In this document: piece after piece, positions 7,763-15,362 of the stretch | Position numbering within the stretch: position 1 is the first letter of the stretch | Layout of the letters: each line of letters starts with the position of its first letter | NCBI GenBank assembly: GCA_964563435.1 | Contig: CAZLXI010000005.1 | Location: 62,001 to 126,000 of the forward strand | DNA length: 64,000 nucleotides | Reading direction: 5' to 3' | Source: Leadbetterella sp964563435 | GTDB lineage: Bacteria; Bacteroidota; Bacteroidia; Cytophagales; Spirosomataceae | The notes under the pieces: model-generated | The model's input: the letters and a program-made list of their open reading frames with translations, nothing else | What the model was told of the DNA's origin: nothing | Databases searched by the model: none | Position numbers and translations under genes: made by a program

Positions 7763-9643
7763 ATGATGAGATTTTTTTCATCCTTATTGTTCGTACTCCT
7801 AATTTCTTTTTCAGTGAGCTCACAATCAAGAGCGGATAGCCTGAAGCAGTTACTGGCTTCGCTACCCCCACAGACCGGCTCTTTCAGTACAGATACCACC
7901 CGAATCAGAGTTTTGTGTGAGCTGGGAAGTGCAATCCGTGAGTCGACCGAAGCACATAACTACCTGAAAGAGGCCATGGCCCTTTCCACCCGGATAAACT
8001 GGAAAAAAGGAAGGGGTTTGGTTAAAAATGTGGAAGGGCGTTTGCTGACCGAGGATAATTTCTACTACCAGGCCATAGACAAATTTAATGAAACCATAAA
8101 AATCGGTCATGAAATAAACGACAAAGAAATCATAAGGACGGCTCACCGATACCTGGGGGCCGCATACTATATGCTGGGAGACGATGAAACGGCGATTCTA
8201 CACTACGAAAAAGCACTAGAAGGCTTGCGAGAGATCTCTCTTAGGCGCTACTGCACCCTTAAAAGTAACATCGGGCTGTGTTACATCAGGATGAAGCAAT
8301 ATGGAATGGCCAGAGCCGTTTATGACGAAGTAATAAAACTATATAAGCCTGTTAATGACTCCCTGCCCTTGTCCTGGTTCTATTCCAATCTGGGTACAGC
8401 CCAACGCGGTGAAGGGATGTTTTCGGAGTCCATAAAATCATTTGATCTTTCCCTGGCCCATACGCCGAAGGATCCCGTATCTGAACGGGCTTTTACCACC
8501 AGTGAAAAGGCGCTGTCACTCTATAAATCGGGAGACTTAGACCAGGCCGTTCAACTGGCAAAACAGGCAGAAATATGGGCAGAAAAAGCTACTAACTTTG
8601 AAAAAGTGTATATTTTAGAAAATCTGTATACCATTCTGAAAGCCAAAGGCGACATCAAAAACGCTCTTGAAGCATATGAAAACTGTATGGAGTTGAAGAA
8701 CCAGAATGACGAAGACATGAAGAAAAGGAGCATTGAGGGGCTAAAAACATATTATGAAAACCAACAGAAAGAAGTGGAGATCGCCCAGGAAAAAAGCAAG
8801 AATCGCTATCTGCTCTATGGTTTATTGGGTTTGCTCTTCACTTTGATCATTATTTTCCGAAGCTACTACCTGGTTCGGATCAAAAATAAAAAAATTGAGC
8901 TGCAGAAAACCGAGATCTCTCACATTAACCAGGAGCTGGCCGACCTGAATGACACTCTCGAGTCTAAAGTGATCGAACGCACTGAAGAATTAAATAAAGC
9001 CAACAACGAACTTATCAAAAAGAATTTTGAAATTACCGAGGCCTTATTTAGAGGACAGACCATGGAGAGAAAACGGGTGGCCGCAGAACTCCACGATAAC
9101 CTGGGAAGTACTTTAGCTGCTTTAAAATGGAGATTGGAAGCTTTAAACGACGACGTATTAAATACCAAAGAAAAGGCGATCTATAAAAGCATAAAGGAAA
9201 CCATGAACAATGCTTATTATGATGTAAGAAATATTTCACAAAACCTTATGCCTAAAGATCTGGAGCAACATGGCTTGGTCAAAGCCTTGTCAAACTTCAT
9301 TGACTCACTAAATACACACCAAAAGATTGCTTTCCGAATCTCTACTACCAAAGATCGTTTTCCCGCATCCCCACAAATAGAATTCGAGATATACAATATT
9401 GTAAAAGAGCTTATTACCAATACTCTTAAACATTCAACAGCTTCAGAGGCATCCCTGTTCTTCACGCAAACGAAAGACGGGTTGTATGTACATTATGAAA
9501 CCAACGCAAAACCTATTAGCGTTCCCCAAACTGCCAATTCACTTTCTCAGGGTATTAAAAACTTAAAGGAAAGGGTAAGCGTTTTAAACGGAAAATTGGC
9601 TATGGATAACTTTTCTGATATTGAATTTTCTATTCCTATTTAA
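7763..9643 (+). CDS. TPR-containing sensor histidine kinase (HisKA_3 type)
   Basis: The 626-residue protein has a signal peptide (about 1-21), a periplasmic run of TPR-like helical repeats (about 45-330), one membrane span (about 350-371), a coiled coil (375-430) and a HisKA_3 dimerisation domain. The phospho-acceptor is His444 in the ERKRVAAELHDNLGS motif. The ATPase domain keeps the N-box Asn553 and a G2-like SQGIKNLKERV segment, but the usual DNGxG of the G1 box reads ETNAKP, losing the conserved Asp and Gly. Kinases of this type pair with NarL/LuxR-type regulators, and one lies at 12970-13629 on the facing operon. ATP binding may be altered or lost, in which case it might act mainly as a phosphatase or need a partner. 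Confidence 0.9.
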   Translation: MMRFFSSLLFVLLISFSVSSQSRADSLKQLLASLPPQTGSFSTDTTRIRVLCELGSAIRESTEAHNYLKEAMALSTRINWKKGRGLVKNVEGRLLTEDNFYYQAIDKFNETIKIGHEINDKEIIRTAHRYLGAAYYMLGDDETAILHYEKALEGLREISLRRYCTLKSNIGLCYIRMKQYGMARAVYDEVIKLYKPVNDSLPLSWFYSNLGTAQRGEGMFSESIKSFDLSLAHTPKDPVSERAFTTSEKALSLYKSGDLDQAVQLAKQAEIWAEKATNFEKVYILENLYTILKAKGDIKNALEAYENCMELKNQNDEDMKKRSIEGLKTYYENQQKEVEIAQEKSKNRYLLYGLLGLLFTLIIIFRSYYLVRIKNKKIELQKTEISHINQELADLNDTLESKVIERTEELNKANNELIKKNFEITEALFRGQTMERKRVAAELHDNLGSTLAALKWRLEALNDDVLNTKEKAIYKSIKETMNNAYYDVRNISQNLMPKDLEQHGLVKALSNFIDSLNTHQKIAFRISTTKDRFPASPQIEFEIYNIVKELITNTLKHSTASEASLFFTQTKDGLYVHYETNAKPISVPQTANSLSQGIKNLKERVSVLNGKLAMDNFSDIEFSIPI

Positions 9644-9654
9644 CATCCAGCTTA

Positions 9655-12432
9655 TTAACTACTCGGGTAAAGAACGATTCGTGCCGCCCGTGCCGCCAGA
9701 TCCATAAAAAAATAGCCTATCGCCGCTAAGCCATGCGTACGGGTAAAACATATCTCGGTTCCGTTCTTCCCGTCATTCCAGTCTTTGGCATAGGCGTTAG
9801 GAAGAGGTATGCCCTCACTGAAATATTTATTCACTAACTCCTGTGCGACCAATTCGGGAAACTGGATGTGAACCTCTTGTCTGATCAACTGATATAAATA
9901 ACCTATCTCTGATACGTTAAAGGCTCGCTTTTCCCCTCTGAAATATTCTCTGTAAACGTCATATATGGATTTCCCGTCTAAGGAATCTTCTTGTTCTGGA
10001 TAACATGCTTTCGCCACAAACGAGAAAATAGATTCCCCGGGGCATAACTTATACATGCCTGCCAAAAACTGTCCTACACCGCTCTTCTCTTTCTCTTCTT
10101 CAGTCAACAACCAAAAACCTGTCTTCCCTTCATCTCCCTTATAACTCAGCCAGTTGCAATAATCTCCATACCAAATAGCTTCCCTGCAAATCAAAAAAGC
10201 GATCTCCCGTGCAACATCCAAAAAATACTGTTTTCTGTTCAGCTTTAGATAATTCAGGTTTTCATAAATCGAACTTTCTATCCCCCTATTGAATAAATCA
10301 AACCGAAACTTAAACTCTTTTTTACCCAAAAAGGGGTTACGATACAACTCGTATGTATTGTATCCTTTTTCTTCAAATGCCTTATAAATCCCTTCTTTAA
10401 TGACAATTTTAGATTCACCCCATTTATTAATGATCGCATTTGCAATTATTTCAGCCCTTATATTACCGAAACTGTCATCCGGAACTACGGGGTTTTCAGC
10501 AAACGACAAGCCAGGAAGCAGCTCTTTGGTCATCTTAGGATGCACTTCCCGCAAATACTGTTTTGCTTTTAGCTTTTCATAGATATTTCTTATGGGGATT
10601 ATCGCCATAAAATAATGCTGTCTGTGAATAAACAATATGGCACTGTCGGCCCTGCAATATCTTTCAAGGTTATTTCTAACTTTGATTTCAAAAGAAATTC
10701 CTCTTTCGTCAAATAATTTCTTTACTTCTTCTATAAAAAAGTAAATCCCGTCCAGGTTTGCATTTAAACTGAAATAGAATCTTACCCAGTTTGGAAAATC
10801 CTGCCTGATTTTTGTTTTGCTTGTCACCCATAAGTCCCATTTGCTTTCTACTGCAGAATTCCTTGTAACCGAGTACTTCGAAAATGACAAATTCACATGG
10901 GCATCGTCATTGAAATCTTTACGGGGAGTCAGAAAATTTGTTCTGGAATCACTAACCATATAAAATTGCCCGGGTTCCTCGTATCGCTTTTCACTGTTTT
11001 TGCGGATCATCACATGGCCATTCAGCGTTCTTTCATTTACCCGCCACCATTTATCATGGTATCTTTCTGCCTTGGTCGGATCGGGTTTGTTGGCTATCTC
11101 CACGCTGGAAATATCTTCTGGCCCTATGTCATATTTACCCCAATACCATTGATATATATCCTCCTTTAGTATGTCTTTATCCGGTAAACCAGTAGAAGAT
11201 TCAACACCAGGTGGCTTGCCGGATTCTCCCGGTTCATTCAACCCATATTTACAAAGGATAATATCTATTAACTGGTCAAAACCATATTCGTGGCCGGATA
11301 GTTTACCTTTGAATGGTTCTTTGCGATACGACAAGGGTAATATCTCAGAATGTCCTTTTTTTACGGTCACTAGCTTCTCCATCCATGGTTCAGGGTGGGT
11401 AAGAACGCATTTGGCAAAACTAATCAGGTCATCTATTACTCTCCTAGGTACTATCCTAGGATCTAAGTATACCTGTACCTGACCATGATACAATTTTGTC
11501 AGCAGTTGAATAGCGAAATAAATCAGTATCTTTTTTTTGTTATATGGATTAGTATAACCCTGTAAAAAAGCATTGAAATAATTCAAAGAATAAGTTAACC
11601 TGTCTTCATGACTGTCTTCATGAATAAACAACTGATTAAAAAGTGCAAACAATACCGATGCGAGATCAAAGTTTAAATCTCCGAAATCAGCCATTTCCCA
11701 ATCCACTATTTTAATAATACGGTCAGCAGGGTCTTGGAAAAAATGATCAAATTTCAGATCATAATGGATTAAAGCATTGGTCTCCCATAAGGAATGATGG
11801 TAAACCACTGCCGAGATCGTCTCATCCAGTAAAAGTTCGGCTATCTTTCCCTGAGTACTGTCGGGCCCGATATACTCCTTTAGATCATACAGGTCTTTTT
11901 TTGTAAACTGTAGAATTAAGGGCGGACCGAATGCAAATTGAGGCCGAAGTTCATGCGGGCACTCCTTAAATGAGTGCAGAATGGCCAGAGTAGCCCCCAA
12001 TTCGGATAAGAAAGGCTTAAATTCACCATCGTTCGGACTAACCTCCGATAGATCATACCTATGTATTACCGAGGATTTTCTGGGTAGGTTTTCCAGGAAT
12101 ACCAGATGAAAGACCTCATCAGAAGCCGCCATTTCAGGAATATGTTTTCTAAAATGGGAGTTGCCACCTAAGAGCTTATAAATCAGAATCTCCTTCTTTA
12201 AGCTTTTTTGGGCTCTCAAGTCGTCGGTTCTGGGTTGCTTAACCAGGTATATCTTACCTGAAACATGGATTCTGAAGATACAATTCCTAGAATGCGTGTT
12301 CGAATCTTTCCTTAAATCCTCTTCTTCTATGAATAAGCCTCCCTCTTTAACAAGACTTTTCCTATCAAGATTAAGATTAAAAAGAGAAGCCTGAACCAGG
12401 TTAATTCCTAAATGATACCCGCTAAATAACAT
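9655..12432 (-). CDS. APH-like kinase / HopA1-like lyase / reduced LanC-like fusion (putative Ser/Thr dehydratase)
   Basis: Residues about 55-350 form an aminoglycoside-phosphotransferase-like kinase: Lys65 in YLVKQP, Glu81, catalytic HYD at 223-225 and Mg-binding Asp244 in IVDWE. The Asn normally five residues after the catalytic Asp is His230. Residues about 385-690 match the HopA1 effector family (PF17914 by recall): RFYFSLN at 551, FEIKV with Lys584, RADSAIL at 594, LLPGLSFAENP at 638 and DSFGNIR at 653. Residues about 735-925 look like the first and last helices of a LanC-type cyclase (GVGQFLAGMY at 785, HGLAAIGYFF at 900), but the zinc-site middle is missing. Separate APH-like and HopA1-like proteins jointly dehydrate Ser/Thr in class V lanthipeptide (LxmK/LxmY) and thioamitide pathways. 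It is third in an operon behind a response regulator and a 169-residue protein. The enzymatic role is inferred; an effector-like role is the alternative. Confidence 0.75.
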   Translation of the reverse strand: MLFSGYHLGINLVQASLFNLNLDRKSLVKEGGLFIEEEDLRKDSNTHSRNCIFRIHVSGKIYLVKQPRTDDLRAQKSLKKEILIYKLLGGNSHFRKHIPEMAASDEVFHLVFLENLPRKSSVIHRYDLSEVSPNDGEFKPFLSELGATLAILHSFKECPHELRPQFAFGPPLILQFTKKDLYDLKEYIGPDSTQGKIAELLLDETISAVVYHHSLWETNALIHYDLKFDHFFQDPADRIIKIVDWEMADFGDLNFDLASVLFALFNQLFIHEDSHEDRLTYSLNYFNAFLQGYTNPYNKKKILIYFAIQLLTKLYHGQVQVYLDPRIVPRRVIDDLISFAKCVLTHPEPWMEKLVTVKKGHSEILPLSYRKEPFKGKLSGHEYGFDQLIDIILCKYGLNEPGESGKPPGVESSTGLPDKDILKEDIYQWYWGKYDIGPEDISSVEIANKPDPTKAERYHDKWWRVNERTLNGHVMIRKNSEKRYEEPGQFYMVSDSRTNFLTPRKDFNDDAHVNLSFSKYSVTRNSAVESKWDLWVTSKTKIRQDFPNWVRFYFSLNANLDGIYFFIEEVKKLFDERGISFEIKVRNNLERYCRADSAILFIHRQHYFMAIIPIRNIYEKLKAKQYLREVHPKMTKELLPGLSFAENPVVPDDSFGNIRAEIIANAIINKWGESKIVIKEGIYKAFEEKGYNTYELYRNPFLGKKEFKFRFDLFNRGIESSIYENLNYLKLNRKQYFLDVAREIAFLICREAIWYGDYCNWLSYKGDEGKTGFWLLTEEEKEKSGVGQFLAGMYKLCPGESIFSFVAKACYPEQEDSLDGKSIYDVYREYFRGEKRAFNVSEIGYLYQLIRQEVHIQFPELVAQELVNKYFSEGIPLPNAYAKDWNDGKNGTEICFTRTHGLAAIGYFFMDLAARAARIVLYPSS

Positions 12433-12440
12433 AACTATTA

Positions 12441-12950
12441 TTATATTTGCCCAAAAGGTCGTAATCTTGTAATTCCCGGGTCCTCGTGTGTAGGTGACTT
12501 AGAGTCCATACTACTAATATCAGAACCTGTAACAGGTTTTTCCAAATCACCTGACCATTTCTTAAACGGGCGCTCATATATCGTTTGATTCTCCGAATTG
12601 TAAAAAGTCATAACTGCATCCTCACTGACCGTAATGGTCAGTTTTTGTGCTTCTTCATTATAAGAAATCGTCTTAACTACTCTCCTGGGGTTATAAGAGA
12701 AATATATTCCGTATGAGTATTCTTTCTCATTTGAATTATCTTTCTCCTTTTTGTATAAGGTTATATATTGTTTATCAATATCAATATTTATTCTTGAAAA
12801 ATTATTGGCATTGACCAGCCCCCAAACAGGTGTTCCGGCTTCACTCTTTACATAACCCTCAATTTCTACAAGTCCAGCATTTTCATCTGAGAGAAATTCG
12901 TGTTTCTCTCTGTCTTCTTTAAAAGTTCTCAGTAAATCTTCAATAGTCAT
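12441..12950 (-). CDS. Cysteine-free 169-residue protein, possible substrate or partner of the HopA1 fusion
   Basis: No family recognised. Residues 1-25 are a charged helix (MTIEDLLRTFKED start), residues about 26-130 are strand-rich with a TLTITVSEDAVMTFYN-like pattern, and the last 37 residues form a flexible Ser/Thr/Pro-rich tail (Thr141, Ser143, Ser146, Ser147, Ser150, Ser152, Thr154, Thr161). There is no signal peptide and no Cys anywhere. The gene lies 19 bases after the response regulator and 8 bases before the kinase/HopA1 fusion, so the three are surely co-transcribed. A small protein directly before a Ser/Thr-modifying enzyme could be its substrate, with the tail as the modified part, or an adaptor. 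Without Cys, thioether rings within it are not possible. Confidence 0.75.
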   Translation of the reverse strand: MTIEDLLRTFKEDREKHEFLSDENAGLVEIEGYVKSEAGTPVWGLVNANNFSRINIDIDKQYITLYKKEKDNSNEKEYSYGIYFSYNPRRVVKTISYNEEAQKLTITVSEDAVMTFYNSENQTIYERPFKKWSGDLEKPVTGSDISSMDSKSPTHEDPGITRLRPFGQI

Positions 12951-12969
12951 AGCATTAAATTTTTATTGT

Positions 12970-13629
12970 TTATAATCTTTCCACTACTCCGTGCTTCAGC
13001 CCCCACCTCACCAAACCCACCACTGTATTCACCCCTATTTTCTTCATCAGGTTTCGGCGGTGAGTTTCTACCGTGGTGGGGCTGATGTGCAGGCGTTCGC
13101 CTATTTCATTATTACTCAGGTCTTCACTGACCAGCCGCACCACTTCCATTTCGCGCCGGGTAAGCGACAGCACGTCTTCTACTTTCGTTTTTCCGTTTAC
13201 CGAGTCTTCGTTCGGTATTTCCGAAAGTTTCTTTACAGTCTTTTCGCTGAAGTATTTCTCGCCCCGAAAGACGGTCTTTATGGCTTTGATCAGCTCTGGT
13301 TTTTCAGCGCTTTTCATCACATAACCGTGCACACCCGCCTGTATGCTATCTCTGATATGACCAGCCTGCTCATTCATGGTGAGCATAATGGTTTTCACTT
13401 GGGTATTTTTCTCTTTGAGCCGGACAGCCAGCTCAACGCCGTTCAGCAGGGGCATGTTATAATCAGAAAGGAGAATATCTGTGCTGTATTTCTCTACAAA
13501 GCTCAAAGCCTGCCAGCCGTTATTCACAATTCCAATGATCTCAAAGTCTTCTACAGACTCCAGCAATAAGGACAGACTTTCGGCTACCAGGGGATGGTCG
13601 TCTGCTATCAGGATCTTTATTTTCTTCAT
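12970..13629 (-). CDS. NarL/FixJ-family response regulator
   Basis: The 219-residue protein has a receiver domain (residues 1-120) with the acidic pair Asp10/Asp11, phospho-acceptor Asp56 (LLSDYNMP), Thr84 and Lys106, then a LuxR-type helix-turn-helix (about 150-215; LTRREMEVVRL and NNEIGERLHISPTTVETHRRN). All phosphorylation residues are present. It is the first gene of an operon with the 169-residue protein and the kinase/HopA1 fusion. The likely partner is the TPR histidine kinase at 7763-9643, encoded convergently. Upstream is a 7-2-7 inverted repeat, the binding layout known for this family, so autoregulation is likely. Confidence 0.93.
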   Translation of the reverse strand: MKKIKILIADDHPLVAESLSLLLESVEDFEIIGIVNNGWQALSFVEKYSTDILLSDYNMPLLNGVELAVRLKEKNTQVKTIMLTMNEQAGHIRDSIQAGVHGYVMKSAEKPELIKAIKTVFRGEKYFSEKTVKKLSEIPNEDSVNGKTKVEDVLSLTRREMEVVRLVSEDLSNNEIGERLHISPTTVETHRRNLMKKIGVNTVVGLVRWGLKHGVVERL

Positions 13630-13702
13630 AATGGGCTTCGGGTTGTTTTCAAATTTCAGTAAAATATTTCTCCCATCCTATATTCTGCCAAAATTTATGT
13701 TA

Positions 13703-13749
13703 CAAAATTGGGAGACATTCAGGATAGAAAAAATACTGACCAGACAGTA
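13703..13749 (-). promoter_or_regulatory. Promoter of the regulator/HopA1 operon with a 7-2-7 repeat
   Basis: Minus-strand CAATTTTG (13710-13703) resembles the TAnnTTTG -7 element. The inverted repeat TACTGAC, two bases, GACAGTA (13734-13749) lies exactly 23 bases upstream, with GTCAGTA as the proximal half. The spacing equals that at the RCC1 array and at the 692-residue gene. Confidence 0.65.
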
Positions 13750-13890
13750 TTTTTCAGCAAAGACACAAGATTTACCATTTAATCTTGCACTTCTTTTTAT
13801 TAAGTTAAAATATTATCCTTAATATTAATAGTCTAATCAGAACAGAGCATTTACTTTCACATCAAAAATAAAGCAAATGTCTCCCCCGGG

Positions 13891-15075
13891 CTAAACCTGT
13901 GCAGACAGATCCAATACCTCGAAATTCCTTAGGCTATCTGTCAAATCCTGTAAACCAATCACCCGCTGGCCTTTTCCCCTGTCATAAGCCTCTACAGACG
14001 GCGTAACAATCAATACAGGTATACCCCCCAGATCATCTGAGGCCAGAGTAGTGCCTCTGGTGATCTTAGGCGCATTACTGGTTTTTATCTCAATTCCCAG
14101 TACCGGGTGATTGCCTTTGACCAACACCAGATCCAGTTCAGAGCCATCATGCGTACGATAAAAATACGGGGTAACCGATGACCGTAATACGGCTATAATC
14201 TGCTGTATCGCAAAAGCCTCAAAAGAGCCCCCTCTGTGCAAAAAACCGTCCAGGTCATGCAGGCTCTCTACTCCGGCGGCCGCATGCAACAGGCCGGTGT
14301 CTTTAAAGAAAACCTTGGGAGATTTTACCAGGCGTTTTGAGATATTGAGAAAATACGGCTGAATCAACCGGACCAGAAAAGCACTTTCAAGGTACTCTAA
14401 CAACTCTCTTACTTTTCTTTGATCTGTTCCTAATGATTTACCCAGTTCCGAAATATTAAGGAGGTTTCCGTTAAGCTGCACCAGCATTTGTATGGCGTTT
14501 CTTACGGTTCTGACCGGGAGGTTTAGCCCCAGGAGCGGCAGGTCTCTTTCTACATACGATGCCAGAAATTCAAACCTGTTCTCAAAACTCGCAGCATCGG
14601 TATCTGACAGATAAAACCCCGGAAACCCACCTCTGAGCCACAGTTTGCGGAAAGAATCATGTGCCGGAATTTCAGTCAGGTGAAATGGCTGAAGCTCCAG
14701 GAATGAGATCCTGCCCGCCAGTGTTTCGGAACTGCGGGCCAGCAGGTGAGGGGATGCCGAACCTAAGAGGATAAACCGACCGTTTTTACGATCCCTGTCT
14801 ATCACCGAGCGAAGAATGGGGAACAACTCCGGTATTCTCTGAATCTCATCTATCACGATGAGTTTTCCGCTTTGTGAGAGCAGATAGGTCTCCGCATCTG
14901 CAAGCCGGGCCACGTCTGCAGGGGACTCGAGATCGAGATAAACGGCATCTCTGCCCTCTATAAAGGCTTTTGCAAGGGTGGTCTTGCCTATTTGTCTTGG
15001 CCCTAACAGTGCCACTGCCGGATTAGCGGCCAGCTTTTTAGCTAATATTTCTGAGGCTTGTCTCCTGAGTAACAT
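13891..15075 (-). CDS. ATP-binding protein of the AAA_14/DUF4143 family
   Basis: This 394-residue protein has a P-loop GPRQIGKTT at residues 25-33, a Walker B LIVIDEIQ at 72-79, a sensor-like LLGSAS at about 103, and a DUF4143 C-terminal part. The latter includes a GSELDLVL...GIEIKTS segment resembling the PD-(D/E)XK nuclease core (Asp, then Glu-x-Lys). Proteins of this family are common and mobile in Bacteroidota and their cellular role is not settled. It is single, has higher G+C than the genes on either side, and splits the regulator/HopA1 operon from the co-regulated 692-residue gene, so it looks like a later insertion. Four alternating half-sites upstream suggest its own control. Confidence 0.9.
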   Translation of the reverse strand: MLLRRQASEILAKKLAANPAVALLGPRQIGKTTLAKAFIEGRDAVYLDLESPADVARLADAETYLLSQSGKLIVIDEIQRIPELFPILRSVIDRDRKNGRFILLGSASPHLLARSSETLAGRISFLELQPFHLTEIPAHDSFRKLWLRGGFPGFYLSDTDAASFENRFEFLASYVERDLPLLGLNLPVRTVRNAIQMLVQLNGNLLNISELGKSLGTDQRKVRELLEYLESAFLVRLIQPYFLNISKRLVKSPKVFFKDTGLLHAAAGVESLHDLDGFLHRGGSFEAFAIQQIIAVLRSSVTPYFYRTHDGSELDLVLVKGNHPVLGIEIKTSNAPKITRGTTLASDDLGGIPVLIVTPSVEAYDRGKGQRVIGLQDLTDSLRNFEVLDLSAQV

Positions 15076-15081
15076 ATCTTA

Positions 15082-15177
15082 TTAATCCCGAAAATTATAC
15101 AATACTTGTAAAATTTTCGGGATTATTCTAATTTAATGCCGAAAATTTATCAGAACACGTGAATTTTTTGGGATTAA
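15082..15177. promoter_or_regulatory. Two consecutive inverted repeats upstream of the DUF4143 ATPase
   Basis: The half-site TTAATCCCGAAAATT occurs four times in alternating orientation: 15082-15096 forward, about 15112-15125 reverse, 15133-15147 forward with one change, and 15162-15177 reverse with changes. The first pair has perfect 13-base arms. It starts 7 bases before the ATPase ATG on the minus strand and covers its whole promoter region. Confidence 0.6.
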
Positions 15178-15362
15178 TACAGAGATTCTATCAGTTCTTT
15201 GTCCCGGAATCAGGTAAGGCTTATTATACGATATTTCAGGTAACAAATGTACATTTTTTTACGTAAAATCAAGATGAATGATTTTCTCTTCCTTATGCTC
15301 CCGTCTTCGCAAAGTCTTAGGTAGCTCTTTCAGCACTATTAAACTCAAACATTTCTCAAACC

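Noticed and set aside
12624..12642. ACTGACC...GGTCAGT inverted repeat inside the 169-residue gene
   Set aside because: Arms resemble the regulon operator but the spacing is 5 rather than 2 bases in the matching frame, and no promoter follows; probably chance.
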